Shown piece after piece: positions 51,087 through 59,544 of a DNA stretch of 62,601 nt. The stretch is from contig JAJVIM010000002.1 in NCBI GenBank assembly GCA_022071955.1, forward strand, positions 1-62,601. The letters are read 5' to 3'. Position 1 is the first letter of the stretch. The number at the start of each line of letters is the position of its first letter. A program made the translations under genes and the position numbers. This DNA comes from Anaerolineae bacterium. Lineage in GTDB: Bacteria > Chloroflexota > Anaerolineae > 4572-78 > J111. A model generated the notes under the pieces. It saw only the letters and a program-made list of their open reading frames with translations, was not told the DNA's origin and did not search any database.

Positions 51087-53380
51087 GGGTTGGTCTGCCG
51101 GAATTGTTTGATCAACTGCTGCCCTTCGGCGCTCAGCACAAAATCGATCCACGACTGCGCGGCCGGGCTGGCCGAAGCGGGCGCAATCAGGTTGAGCGGC
51201 CGGCCGAGCGGGTAGCCTTCGCTGCCGGGTGCGGTCTGGCCCACGGACACGGTTTTGGCTTGCAGCAGCAGCGTGTCGATGACGGCCCAGTTTTCCCGGA
51301 GCAGCGGCGGCTGGCGGCGGCCATCGGCCGGCACCAGCCCTACGGCGTAGGGCGTTTCGGCTACTGCGGCGCGCGCGGCCTCATCTGAGCTGACAACGAT
51401 GGCTCCAGCTTCGGCCGGCGGTGTGTCTGGCCCCAGAATTTGCTGCTCAATCACCAGCCGGCTGTCCGAACCTGCTGCGGGTAGCACCAGCCTGATGGCG
51501 GCATCCGGGCCGCCAACCTCGCTCCAGTTGGTGATCTCGCCGGCAAAAATGGCGCGAATCTGGTCCGTGCTCAAGTCATCAATTTTAACCAGCGGATGAA
51601 TAATCAGCGCCAGTGGATCGGATTGGGGCAGCGGCCGCACCTGCGCGTTGCCCAGATTAGCCTGCTCTTCCGGCGTCAGGTTGCGGGCCAGCAGCACAAC
51701 ATCGACCTGGCCCTGCTGCAAAGCCGACAGCCCGGACGGTGAGCCGCTGTTGGCCACAACCACCTGCACGCTGGGCTGCTGCGCCGAATACGCCAGCGCC
51801 GCCTGTTCCAGCGCCGGCTTCAACTCCGGTGGAACGGCCACCCGCACCTGCCCGGCCAGCGGCGGCGGTTCGGTGGCAGTGGCGGGCGTTTCCGGAGCGG
51901 GTTCGGTGGTGGGCGCGGCGCCGGCCGTTCCCGACGTGGAGTCGGTGGGCGGCGGCAGCGTGGCGACGGGCGGCGACTCCGCAGGGGCGGTTGGTTCCTG
52001 CCCGTCCACGGGAGCCAGCGGCGTGGCCGTTGACTCCGTTTGGGTAACCGGCGCGGGGGTTTCGGTGCCGGGGGCGATCAGCCGGGCCGGGTTGAGCAGC
52101 CAGGCGCACAGCAGCAGCAACAGCAGCAGCGCGATGGCGATGGGCCACCAGTTGCGGCGGGCGGCAGCCGGTTCCGGGCGGCGGGGCGGCGGGACCGGTT
52201 TGGCCGGCGGTTGCGGCGCGGCAGCCGGGCGGGCCGGTACGCGGCCGTGGATGCGGGCCAGTTCGTCGGCTTTGATTTGCTCCAGCGGGCGATTTTGGGC
52301 AGTCCAGCGCCGGAAAAATTCGGTGAAAAAATTGTAGCCGCCGCCGGACTGCTCAAAAAGCTGCCAGTTGACCAGATTTGGCGCGGCGGCGGCCAGCCCC
52401 GGCGTATCGAGCGGCACGCCGGCCTGCCGCAGCGTCCCATCAATGGCCGCCTGGCTGACAATATCGAGCGGGCCGGTGGTGCGGTCGGCGGCGGCGGCCA
52501 GCGTGAGGCGTTCGGCGGGCGGGATGCTGTCCCACAGAGCGATCATGCCGGGGTCGTCGGGCCGGGCCACCAGTTCGGTCAGCCCGGCTTTGACCTCGTC
52601 TTTGCTCACCGGCCGGCCCGGCCGCGCGCTCGCGGCCAGCGCCTGGCCCAGCAATTGGGTAAAATAGGGCTGCCCGCGGGTAATCTCAAGAATGCGGTTA
52701 ATGGCGTCGTCGGTGTAGGCCGGCGCGCCGGGCTGGGTGATCAGCGCCCGCACGTCGCCGGGGGCCAGCACGCCCACAAAGCGGCTGAGGTTGGGTTGAA
52801 AGGCCGATGACTCTACCTCGCTCAGCTCGTGGATGCGGCGGCCGGCGGCAAAAATGAAATCGGTGTGGGTTTGGGTAGAGATCAACTGGTAGAGGTAGGT
52901 ATCCAGGTTGCGCACGGCGCAGTTTTCCGGCAGCTCGGCTTCCGGGGTGTCGATGGGGTCAAATTCATCGAGCAGGAAAATGGGCTGCAGCCGCATTCCG
53001 AGCGCCTGGTACAGGGCCGGCAGGAAATTTTCGTGAAAGGCGTCGGGGGTGTTTTCAAAATCGGCGGGATGGGGCGGGGTCATTCCGGCTTTGTCGGCGG
53101 CGGCGGCGGCCATTTGATACAATACCGTGCTAACCGGCAGCATTTCATGGCCGGCCAGGTCAAAATAAACAGTGAAAAACGGCGGTGTGGGCAGCCGGCG
53201 CTCAATCTGCAGCAGCAGCGAGGTTTTGCCGCTGCGGCGCGGCCCGTACAAAATCACCGAGTTGTGCGGCGGGTAACGCAGCACGCGCTCCACCTCGGCA
53301 ATGATCTCGTCTCGACCAAAAAAGCCGGTTTCGCCGCCAATGGGCGGGCCGGCAATATAGGGATTAGCGGGTGCGGGCAT
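51083..53380 (-). CDS. AAA/STAND-like ATPase - transmembrane helix - PstS-like binding domain fusion
   Basis: A 765 aa protein with unusual architecture. Residues about 15-300 are an AAA/STAND-like ATPase: FFGRDEIIAEVERVL, Walker A GPRRSGKT (46-53), Walker B FLLDEFD (135-141). Residues about 300-385 are likely a winged-helix-like part. A Pro/Arg-rich stretch leads to one transmembrane helix (411-430). Residues 431-508 are a Thr/Pro linker. Residues 511-765 resemble a PstS phosphate-binding protein: SGSPSGLSALQQGQVDVVLLAR, and the hallmark LSTDQIRAIFAGEITNWSEVGG (603-624). The ATPase should be inside and the binding domain outside the cell. ATG at 53380 has GGAGAA; the frame open to 53683 is not conserved. 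Confidence 0.85.
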   Translation of the reverse strand: MPAPANPYIAGPPIGGETGFFGRDEIIAEVERVLRYPPHNSVILYGPRRSGKTSLLLQIERRLPTPPFFTVYFDLAGHEMLPVSTVLYQMAAAAADKAGMTPPHPADFENTPDAFHENFLPALYQALGMRLQPIFLLDEFDPIDTPEAELPENCAVRNLDTYLYQLISTQTHTDFIFAAGRRIHELSEVESSAFQPNLSRFVGVLAPGDVRALITQPGAPAYTDDAINRILEITRGQPYFTQLLGQALAASARPGRPVSKDEVKAGLTELVARPDDPGMIALWDSIPPAERLTLAAAADRTTGPLDIVSQAAIDGTLRQAGVPLDTPGLAAAAPNLVNWQLFEQSGGGYNFFTEFFRRWTAQNRPLEQIKADELARIHGRVPARPAAAPQPPAKPVPPPRRPEPAAARRNWWPIAIALLLLLLLCAWLLNPARLIAPGTETPAPVTQTESTATPLAPVDGQEPTAPAESPPVATLPPPTDSTSGTAGAAPTTEPAPETPATATEPPPLAGQVRVAVPPELKPALEQAALAYSAQQPSVQVVVANSGSPSGLSALQQGQVDVVLLARNLTPEEQANLGNAQVRPLPQSDPLALIIHPLVKIDDLSTDQIRAIFAGEITNWSEVGGPDAAIRLVLPAAGSDSRLVIEQQILGPDTPPAEAGAIVVSSDEAARAAVAETPYAVGLVPADGRRQPPLLRENWAVIDTLLLQAKTVSVGQTAPGSEGYPLGRPLNLIAPASASPAAQSWIDFVLSAEGQQLIKQFRQTNP

Positions 53381-53523
53381 CGTTTTTCTCCGGGCCGGTA
53401 GGACTAACAGCCTATTCATTATACCATAATCCGCAATTATGTTCAGCCAACGGAGCCATTTGCGGTATAATGGGGAGCAGATTTTATTAAAAATTGGCAG
53501 GTGGCGAGTAGCGAACAGCGAAT

Positions 53524-53734
53524 GTAGGGGCGGTTCGCGAACCGCCCCTACATTCGCTGGCTCGCTGATTCGCAGATTCGCTATTTTCAAAGGAGTCCGA
53601 CAGAACCGGGGGTTCGACACCAGGAATACCCGTACCGGGCACAGGTAAAAATGGTTATTGGGGGGAGCTACCCCCCTACCCAAAAAACGGGCACAGGCAA
53701 GCCCCCCCGACCTGCGGCGCTATTTTCAAAGGAG
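53524..53734 (+). repeat. Composite leader before the cupin gene
   Basis: A perfect 28 bp palindrome (53524-53551) is followed by ATTCGC octamers and the box TATTTTCAAAGGAG (53582-53595) with no gene. Then comes a CCCGTACCGGGCACAGG module, a TTGGGGGG/CCCCCC palindrome (53658-53676), AAGCCCCCCC-GACCTGCGGCGC and a second box TATTTTCAAAGGAG (53721-53734), which serves the cupin gene. Together it fills most of the 360 bp gap. Confidence 0.9.
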
Positions 53735-53741
53735 AGACAGG

Positions 53742-54068
53742 ATGACGGAGACTATCAAACATTATGCCGATTATGTCGGCAGCCGGCCGGACAAGTTCTT
53801 TAAAACCACGCTGTTTTCCGGCGATAACCTGATGCTGGGCTTGAATTGCCTGGAACCGGGGCAGGTGCAAACCGTGCATACCCACGCCGATCAGGACAAG
53901 TTTTATTTTGTGGTTGAAGGGGAGGGGTATTTTACCGTGGGCCAGGCAGTGACGGCCGCCGGCGCGGGGTCGGTGGTGTGGGCGGCAGCCGGTGTGCCGC
54001 ACGGGGTAGAAAACCGGAGCGCCGGCCGGCTGGTGATATTTATGGGCATGGCCCCGCCGCCACGGTGA
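53742..54068 (+). CDS. Small cupin-domain protein
   Basis: A 108 aa single-domain cupin. Motif 1 is VQTVHTHADQDKFYFVVEGEGYFTVG, with metal-binding His residues and a Glu, and motif 2 is GVPHGVENRSAGRLVIF with the third His. Such small cupins bind a metal and a small ligand, sometimes acting as isomerases or dioxygenases; nothing here fixes the function. ATG at 53742 uses the GGAGAG from the repeat box. An in-frame start at 53658 lies in repeats and is rejected. Confidence 0.87.
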   Translation: MTETIKHYADYVGSRPDKFFKTTLFSGDNLMLGLNCLEPGQVQTVHTHADQDKFYFVVEGEGYFTVGQAVTAAGAGSVVWAAAGVPHGVENRSAGRLVIFMGMAPPPR

Positions 54069-54176
54069 CAGGGGCTGCCGAACCCCGGCCGCGTCGCCGA
54101 ATCCGCTATTTAGTGGGTGAATTCCGAGTTTTACCCCAGATATAGTAGGTATTAGGAAAAAAGTACTGGTTTAAAT

Positions 54177-54204
54177 TTGCCAATATAAAAAGGGCAAGTA
54201 CAAT
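54177..54204 (+). promoter_or_regulatory. Promoter of the tandem-CNB gene
   Basis: TTGCCA (54177-54182) and TACAAT (54199-54204) are separated by 16 nt; the leader is AT-rich and about 110 nt long. Confidence 0.65.
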
Positions 54205-54319
54205 ACTTAACAAAATTAACGAGTTTAAAAACGTTAAAAACGGAATAGGATGACCGGGTTTTATCTTTTAAAAAGTTACTGCACGGATGCAGGTTGAAAC
54301 CACCGCTGAAAGGTCTGTA

Positions 54320-55363
54320 ATGGTATCGTTACTCAGGCAGCCGCTGGCGCACTGGCCGGACTGGCCTAATGTTCTGGCTCAACAAGCCAAAAACGTGCTG
54401 GCAGGTTTCAGTTGGAGTGAGTCCGCCACCGGTGCATTACCGCTGGCGACATTGCCCCTGTTTGCCGATCTGTCCGAAGCGGAACAGCAACTGGTGTTTG
54501 GCCAAATGCGTCTGGAAAAGTTTGACCACGGCGAGACTCTTTTTGTCGGCGATGCGGAAAGTACGGCCATGTATCTGCTCAAAACGGGCCGGGTGAACCT
54601 GTTTACGGCAGACCAGTCCGAAGTAGCCGATACCTGTCATCCCGGCGACCTGTTGGGCCAGACCGAACTGCTGCTCAAGCAGCCCTACTCGCAAACGGCC
54701 CGGGCCGCTGATAAAGTGACAGCCTGGGTTTTGGATGAGCCGCAACTGACCAGCCTTGTAACCAGTTACCCCAATATTGGCTTGCAGCTTGGGCTGGCGC
54801 TGGGGCGCGGGATTGCCCAGTTTCAGACCTATCTGGCCAATCAAATTTCAAAAACGGCGCTGCTGGCCGGGCTATCGGCTGTGCAGCGCCGGATTCTGGC
54901 GCGATACCTCACACCGTATCGTTGTATGCCGCAGGAAATCATTTACCGGGTGGGTGATCCACCAACCGGTATTTTTGTTGTAGACCGGGGCACGGTGCTG
55001 CTGATCAACGAAACCGATCAGGAATTTACCGAACTGACCACGGGCGATACATTTGGCGAGCAGTCGGTGATTTACGGGGTGCCGCACGCATTTTCGGCGC
55101 AGGCAATGACCGAGGTGGTGCTGTGGCTGCTCAGCCCCGCCGATTTTGCGGCGCTGGCCGGCGTTTCACCGTCCATCACCGCCACGCTCAGCCACAACCT
55201 GTTCACCTCACTGACCGAAGCGTTACAGATTGCCGTCCACGTGATCGACAGCGAAATAGACGCGCTCAGTCTTGTTGCCGGCAGGCAGCACAGCCTGGTG
55301 CGCAAACTGTACCGGGTGCGGCAGTCGCTCGCCTGGGTTAAAAATAACCAGATTGGCATCTAA
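54320..55363 (+). CDS. Protein with two tandem cyclic-nucleotide-binding-like domains
   Basis: A 347 aa protein with two CNB folds in tandem: first about 45-160 (PLFADLSEAEQQLVFGQMRLEKF, ETLFVGDAESTAMYLLKTGRV, HPGDLLGQTELLLKQPYSQTARA), second about 180-300 (SKTALLAGLSAVQRRILARYLTPY, GIFVVDRGTVLLINE, TGDTFGEQSVIYGVPHAFSAQA). The canonical phosphate-binding R-A of the cassette is modified in both, so nucleotide binding is uncertain. There is no DNA-binding or enzymatic domain; a C-terminal helix follows. ATG at 54320 has AAAGG; ATG at 54287 (no Shine-Dalgarno) is the alternative, adding 11 residues. Confidence 0.85.
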   Translation: MVSLLRQPLAHWPDWPNVLAQQAKNVLAGFSWSESATGALPLATLPLFADLSEAEQQLVFGQMRLEKFDHGETLFVGDAESTAMYLLKTGRVNLFTADQSEVADTCHPGDLLGQTELLLKQPYSQTARAADKVTAWVLDEPQLTSLVTSYPNIGLQLGLALGRGIAQFQTYLANQISKTALLAGLSAVQRRILARYLTPYRCMPQEIIYRVGDPPTGIFVVDRGTVLLINETDQEFTELTTGDTFGEQSVIYGVPHAFSAQAMTEVVLWLLSPADFAALAGVSPSITATLSHNLFTSLTEALQIAVHVIDSEIDALSLVAGRQHSLVRKLYRVRQSLAWVKNNQIGI

Positions 55364-55367
55364 AAAT

Positions 55368-55404
55368 AACGCCCCGTATTTCGACGGGGCGTTTTGGTTT
55401 TTTT
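55368..55404 (+). terminator. Terminator of the tandem-CNB gene
   Basis: AACGCCCCGT and ACGGGGCGTT form a 10 bp stem, followed by TTGGTTTTTTT. Confidence 0.9.
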
Positions 55405-55456
55405 AGCGAGTCACCGGATGCTACTGAAATTTGGGTTTACGGTCTGGCCGGGTTTT

Positions 55457-55465
55457 TGCTATAAT
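55457..55465 (+). promoter_or_regulatory. Extended -10 promoter of the CPBP protease gene
   Basis: TGCTATAAT (extended -10 with a perfect hexamer) lies 55 nt upstream of the ATG at 55521. Confidence 0.65.
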
Positions 55466-55520
55466 TTCGGTTTCAGTCTGTCGAACCGTTTTCCTGACCT
55501 GCTTTGAGAGGAATCGAGAG

Positions 55521-56516
55521 ATGAACTTGCTGAGTCCCGGGAATCGATTGTTTGAGCTGGCCAGATTGGGCCAACGATTGCCGCACCTCGTTTTGTCTCC
55601 GGTGCTATCGCTGGTGTTTATTTTGGGCGCGCAATTGACCGGCGGGGTGGTGGCCGTGCTGATTATTGTGGCGCTGTCGCTGGCCGAGGGCGGAACGTTG
55701 TCGGCCAATAACCCCAACCAACTGGTGGCATTAATTATGCCCAACAACGCTTTGGAACAGACAATTTTGCTGGTGCTGGCGTTTGGGCCAATTTTTCTGT
55801 GGCTGTGGCTGTGGCTCAAATTCGTTGAAAAACGGCCCTTTTGGACCATCGGCCTGGAACGAGACCGGGCCGGGCTGAAATACCTGCGCGGTATGGGCGT
55901 GGGTCTGTTGATGTTTGGCGGAGCCGTGGCTTTTTTGGCAGCGCTGGGCTATATTGATTTTGAACAGGGTGGCCCGCAGAAACAGGGGTTGGCGGCGCTG
56001 GCCGGGGTGGTGCTGGTTTATTTGGGCTGGACGGTGCAAGGTCCGGCCGAAGAGGCCCTGACCCGCGGCTGGCTGATGCCGGTGATTGGTGCGCGCTACC
56101 GGCCGTGGCTGGGCGTGCTCATTTCGTCGATTTTTTTTGCGGTGATGCACTCGTTCAACCCCAATCTTGGCCCCATTGCGATGCTCAATCTATTTTTGTT
56201 TGGCTTGTTTGCGGCCCTGTACAGCCTGTGGGAGCGGGGACTGTGGGGCGTGTTCAGCCTGCACGCGGTTTGGAACTGGATGCAGGGCAATGTGCTGGGG
56301 CTAGAAGTGAGCGGTAACGTTGCGCCCGGCGGCACACTCTTGGATTTAAAGGAGATTGGCCCCGATGTTATCACCGGCGGCGGGTTTGGCCCGGAGGGTG
56401 GGCTGGCCGTGTCGGCGGTGCTGCTGGCCGGCATTGCCGTGTTGCTGGTTCTCGGCTGGCGGGAGCCGGCAAAAAACACTCTTGACAATCCCCAACCTGC
56501 CGGTCATAATACCTGA
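55521..56516 (+). CDS. CPBP-family intramembrane metalloprotease
   Basis: A 331 aa polytopic membrane protein with about eight hydrophobic segments. The three CPBP (abi/Rce1-like) motifs are present: GPAEEALTR, giving EE-x3-R; IFFAVMHSFNP, giving F-x3-H; and SLHAVWNW, giving H-x3-N. These residues bind zinc inside the membrane. The family includes prenyl-protein proteases and bacteriocin-immunity proteins; the target here is unknown. ATG at 55521 has GAGAGGAAT upstream. A hydrophobic C-terminal helix (about 295-318) comes after the core. Confidence 0.9.
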   Translation: MNLLSPGNRLFELARLGQRLPHLVLSPVLSLVFILGAQLTGGVVAVLIIVALSLAEGGTLSANNPNQLVALIMPNNALEQTILLVLAFGPIFLWLWLWLKFVEKRPFWTIGLERDRAGLKYLRGMGVGLLMFGGAVAFLAALGYIDFEQGGPQKQGLAALAGVVLVYLGWTVQGPAEEALTRGWLMPVIGARYRPWLGVLISSIFFAVMHSFNPNLGPIAMLNLFLFGLFAALYSLWERGLWGVFSLHAVWNWMQGNVLGLEVSGNVAPGGTLLDLKEIGPDVITGGGFGPEGGLAVSAVLLAGIAVLLVLGWREPAKNTLDNPQPAGHNT

Positions 56517-56647
56517 ACTCGCTGCAACGCCGGCCGTTTGGGATTTCCTCCCCACACTGTCTGAACCCCTCGATTTCTAATCCCACAAATAACACGCCTT
56601 TTGCGAAGGTGTGCCGGATTTTGTAGCCCGGCAGCAAAAGGAAAAAT

Positions 56648-56767
56648 TGGAGTCCAAAATTACAGTTCTTGACTCCGGTCACAACTTTTTAGAGTCAGGG
56701 CAGAAATCCCCTAATTCCTAACCCCTAACTCCTAGCTCCTGACTCCTGAATCCTATTTTTAGAGGAG
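56648..56767 (+). repeat. Composite leader before the MoxR gene
   Basis: A partial AGTCCAAAATTACAGTTCTTG palindrome and the following segment are homologous to 48651-48712. Seven in-register heptamers (56705-56753: AATCCCC, TAATTCC, TAACCCC, TAACTCC, TAGCTCC, TGACTCC, TGAATCC) end exactly at TATTTTTAGAGGAG (56754-56767), the ribosome-binding site of the gene at 56778. Confidence 0.92.
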
Positions 56768-56777
56768 ATGCACCTTA

Positions 56778-57758
56778 ATGTCAGATTCAACCGAAGCCAT
56801 CAAAAAAGAATTACTGGCCAAAAACTATATTGCTTCTGATGATATTGCGACCGTTGTTTTTTTGGCTGACCAACTGGGCAAGCCCGTCCTCACCGAAGGC
56901 CCGGCCGGCGTGGGCAAAACCGAGCTGGCCAAAGCCTGGGCCGCTGCCAATGGCCGCAAGTTGATCCGGTTGCAGTGTTACGAAGGACTGGACGAAACCA
57001 AAGCCCTGTACGAGTGGGAATACGCCAAGCAGATGCTTTACACCCAACTGCTGCGCGATAAACTGAGCAGCATTGTTGAAAATTCGGCGTCGCTCACAGA
57101 AGCCGCCGACCGCATTGCCGCCGAAGAGGAAGTCTTTTTCTCCGAGCGCTTTTTGCTGCCGCGCCCGCTGTTACAGGCGCTCACTTCTGATGAGCCGGTG
57201 GTGCTGCTGATTGACGAAATTGACCGGGCCGATGTGGAATTTGAGGCCTTTTTGCTGGAAGTGTTGAGCGATTTTCAGGTAACCGTACCGGAGTTGGGCA
57301 CCATCAGCGCCAAACATCACCCCACCGTATTTTTAACCAGCAACAACACCCGCGAGTTGAGCGAAGCGCTCAAACGACGCTGCCTCTACATTTTCATCGA
57401 TTACCCCACTGTAGAAGCCGAACTCAATATTGTGCGGCTCAAAGTGCCCGATCTGGCCCCCAAACTCGCCGAGCAGGCGGTGGAACTGGTGCACCAACTG
57501 CGCGACATCGGCCTGAAAAAATCGCCGTCTATCAGCGAAACGCTGGACTGGGCCAAGGCGCTGCTCAAACTCAACGCCAAACAGCTCGATGAAGAAACCT
57601 TTAAAAATACCATGACCGTGCTGCTCAAACACGAGTCGGATTTGGTGCGGGCCAAACGTTTTATGGCCCAGCGCGGCGGCAACGGCGGCAGACGCCGGGG
57701 GGTGGGCGGTTTTGATCCCGATGACCTGGGGACCTACCGCAATATTTTAGGCCGATGA
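56778..57758 (+). CDS. MoxR-family AAA+ ATPase (CoxD-like)
   Basis: A 326 aa AAA+ protein. Walker A GPAGVGKTE (41-49), Walker B VVLLIDEIDRAD near 146-157, sensor 1 FLTSNNTREL and the arginine finger region LKRRCLYIFIDYP. A Gly/Arg-rich segment (GGNGGRRRGVGG) lies near the C-terminus. MoxR ATPases work with a VWA-domain partner to mature or remodel protein complexes; the VWA gene follows after 19 nt. The pair resembles CoxD/CoxE of carbon monoxide dehydrogenase maturation, but no CO dehydrogenase genes are seen here. Its Shine-Dalgarno comes from the heptamer repeat. Confidence 0.92.
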   Translation: MSDSTEAIKKELLAKNYIASDDIATVVFLADQLGKPVLTEGPAGVGKTELAKAWAAANGRKLIRLQCYEGLDETKALYEWEYAKQMLYTQLLRDKLSSIVENSASLTEAADRIAAEEEVFFSERFLLPRPLLQALTSDEPVVLLIDEIDRADVEFEAFLLEVLSDFQVTVPELGTISAKHHPTVFLTSNNTRELSEALKRRCLYIFIDYPTVEAELNIVRLKVPDLAPKLAEQAVELVHQLRDIGLKKSPSISETLDWAKALLKLNAKQLDEETFKNTMTVLLKHESDLVRAKRFMAQRGGNGGRRRGVGGFDPDDLGTYRNILGR

Positions 57759-57777
57759 TTTGTGAACGGGGGGCACA

Positions 57778-59262
57778 ATGGACCAACGCATGATTGAATT
57801 TGTCAATGGGCTGCGCGCGGCCGGCGTGCGCATCTCCATTGCCGAAAGCCAGGACGCCTTCAACGCGGCTGGCGTGATGGGCCTGGCCAGCCAGACGGAT
57901 TTCCGCAGTTCGCTGCGGACAACGCTCATCAAAGAGGTGCAGGACCAGCCCATTTTTGATCAGCTTTTCCCCCTCTACTTTGGCAACGACGAGCCGCCCA
58001 TGCTCAACATCAACCAGGAATTGTCGCCGGAGGAGCAAAAAATGCTCCAGCAGGCGCTGCGGGCGCTGCTGGAACAACTGCGGCGGCAAACCGAGCAAAA
58101 TGAGCGGCAGCAGGGCCAGCAGGGTCAATCGCCGTGGCGGCGCGACCAGCAGCTCACCGGCGATATGCTTAACAACCTGATGCAGTTGCTGCAATCGTTG
58201 CTGCAGGGGCAAAACCTACCGCAGGAAAAGCTGGAGCAAATGGGCGAACAATCCGGCTTGCAGCAGGCGCGCCGCCCCTACGAACAACGCGCTGCCGCCC
58301 GGGAAATGTTGCGCCAGTTGGGCATGCAGTTGCTGCAACAGCTGCTGCAACAATTGCCGGATATGCTCAAACAACTGGGCATGAGCCAGCAGGCCATTGA
58401 CCAGTTGATGCAGGATATGGAAGCCAACCGCGACGCGCTGGCCGAACAAATTGGCCGTTACGTGGGCAACCAGATTGCCCGCCAGCGCACCGAGGAGTAC
58501 CTGCGCCAGCGCGAAGAGGGCGCCGACCTGATGCATCGCCCCTTTGACCGGCTGAATGAGCACGAAGCCAAACAGCTCCGCGATGACCTCAAACGGCTGG
58601 TGGCCCAGTTACGCAGCCGGGCGGCGCTGCGCCGCAAGCGGGCCCAAAACGGCACGCTCGATGCCAAACGCACCCTGCGGGCCAATTTGCGCTACGGTGG
58701 CGTGCCGCTCGATCTCAAATTTAAAAGCCGGCACCTCAAACCCAAACTGGTGCTCATTTGCGATATGTCTACCAGTATGCGGCCGGTGGTCAGCTTTTTC
58801 CTGCGCATCATCTACGAATTGCAGGATCAGGTTTCCAGCACCCACTCATTTGGCTTTGTCGGCGATTTGGGTAATATTACCGAAGATTTTGCTGAACACA
58901 CCCCGGATGAGGCGCTGGAAATTGTGCTGGACCGGCCCGATTTGCAGCCCGGCTACTACAGCACCGATTTGGGTAACAGCCTCAATACGCTGATGATGGA
59001 ATTTCCGGCCACCATCGACCACCGGACCACGGTGATTTTTGTGGGCGACGGGCGCAATAATTTCCGCGACCCCCGGCTCGATTTGATGCAGCAGATTCAG
59101 CGGCGCAGCAAACGCATTATCTGGCTCAACCCGGAACATCCCGGCGAGTGGGGCCACGGCGACAGCGATATGCCCAAATACCTGCCCTTTGCCGCCGCTG
59201 TCCATTGCGTGAGCAACCTGGCCGAATTGACCGCGGCCATTGATAAACTGCTGACAGGGTAA
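57778..59262 (+). CDS. VWA-domain protein (CoxE-like), MoxR partner
   Basis: A 494 aa protein. The N-terminal half (about 1-280) is helical and Gln-rich (QQLLQQLPDMLKQL-type). The VWA domain (about 315-494) has the MIDAS motif DMSTSM, a Thr in ITEDFAEHTPDEA and an Asp in FVGDGRNN. MIDAS binds a divalent metal that contacts a target. No signal peptide or transmembrane helix is present. It lies 19 nt after the MoxR gene and both are probably needed together. The complex that the pair acts on cannot be derived from the window. Confidence 0.92.
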   Translation: MDQRMIEFVNGLRAAGVRISIAESQDAFNAAGVMGLASQTDFRSSLRTTLIKEVQDQPIFDQLFPLYFGNDEPPMLNINQELSPEEQKMLQQALRALLEQLRRQTEQNERQQGQQGQSPWRRDQQLTGDMLNNLMQLLQSLLQGQNLPQEKLEQMGEQSGLQQARRPYEQRAAAREMLRQLGMQLLQQLLQQLPDMLKQLGMSQQAIDQLMQDMEANRDALAEQIGRYVGNQIARQRTEEYLRQREEGADLMHRPFDRLNEHEAKQLRDDLKRLVAQLRSRAALRRKRAQNGTLDAKRTLRANLRYGGVPLDLKFKSRHLKPKLVLICDMSTSMRPVVSFFLRIIYELQDQVSSTHSFGFVGDLGNITEDFAEHTPDEALEIVLDRPDLQPGYYSTDLGNSLNTLMMEFPATIDHRTTVIFVGDGRNNFRDPRLDLMQQIQRRSKRIIWLNPEHPGEWGHGDSDMPKYLPFAAAVHCVSNLAELTAAIDKLLTG

Positions 59263-59310
59263 CCTGGCTGCCCAAATCTGCGCTGCCGGGCCAAAATACA
59301 AAAATTTGGT

Positions 59311-59535
59311 GTAGGGGCGCTCCGCGAAGCGCCCCTACATTCGCAGACTCGCAGATTCGTTTATTTTACAGGAGTGCTACCGAAGCTGCGCCACAGCAAC
59401 GGGGAATGCCTGTGCCTGGCACGGGTGAAGATTCTTATTTAACCGGTCGGGAGACCCTTCGCTTTGCTCAGGGTGACACAATTGAGCACACCCTAATTCC
59501 TAATTCCTAATTCCTGACCCCTATTTTCACAGGAG
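59311..59535 (+). repeat. Composite leader before the ABC exporter gene
   Basis: A 28 bp palindrome (59311-59338, one mismatch) is followed by ATTCGCAG octamers and the gene-less box TATTTTACAGGAG (59362-59374). Then come a GCCTGTGCCTGGCACGGGTG module and four heptamers (59494-59521: TAATTCC three times, TGACCCC). The box TATTTTCACAGGAG (59522-59535) serves the gene at 59545. Confidence 0.92.
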
Positions 59536-59544
59536 ATATCCCTC

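Noticed and set aside
53381..53683. N-terminal extension of the ATPase-PstS-like protein
   Set aside because: It would add 101 residues encoded by repeats and intergenic sequence; the ATG at 53380 has a proper GGAGAA box.
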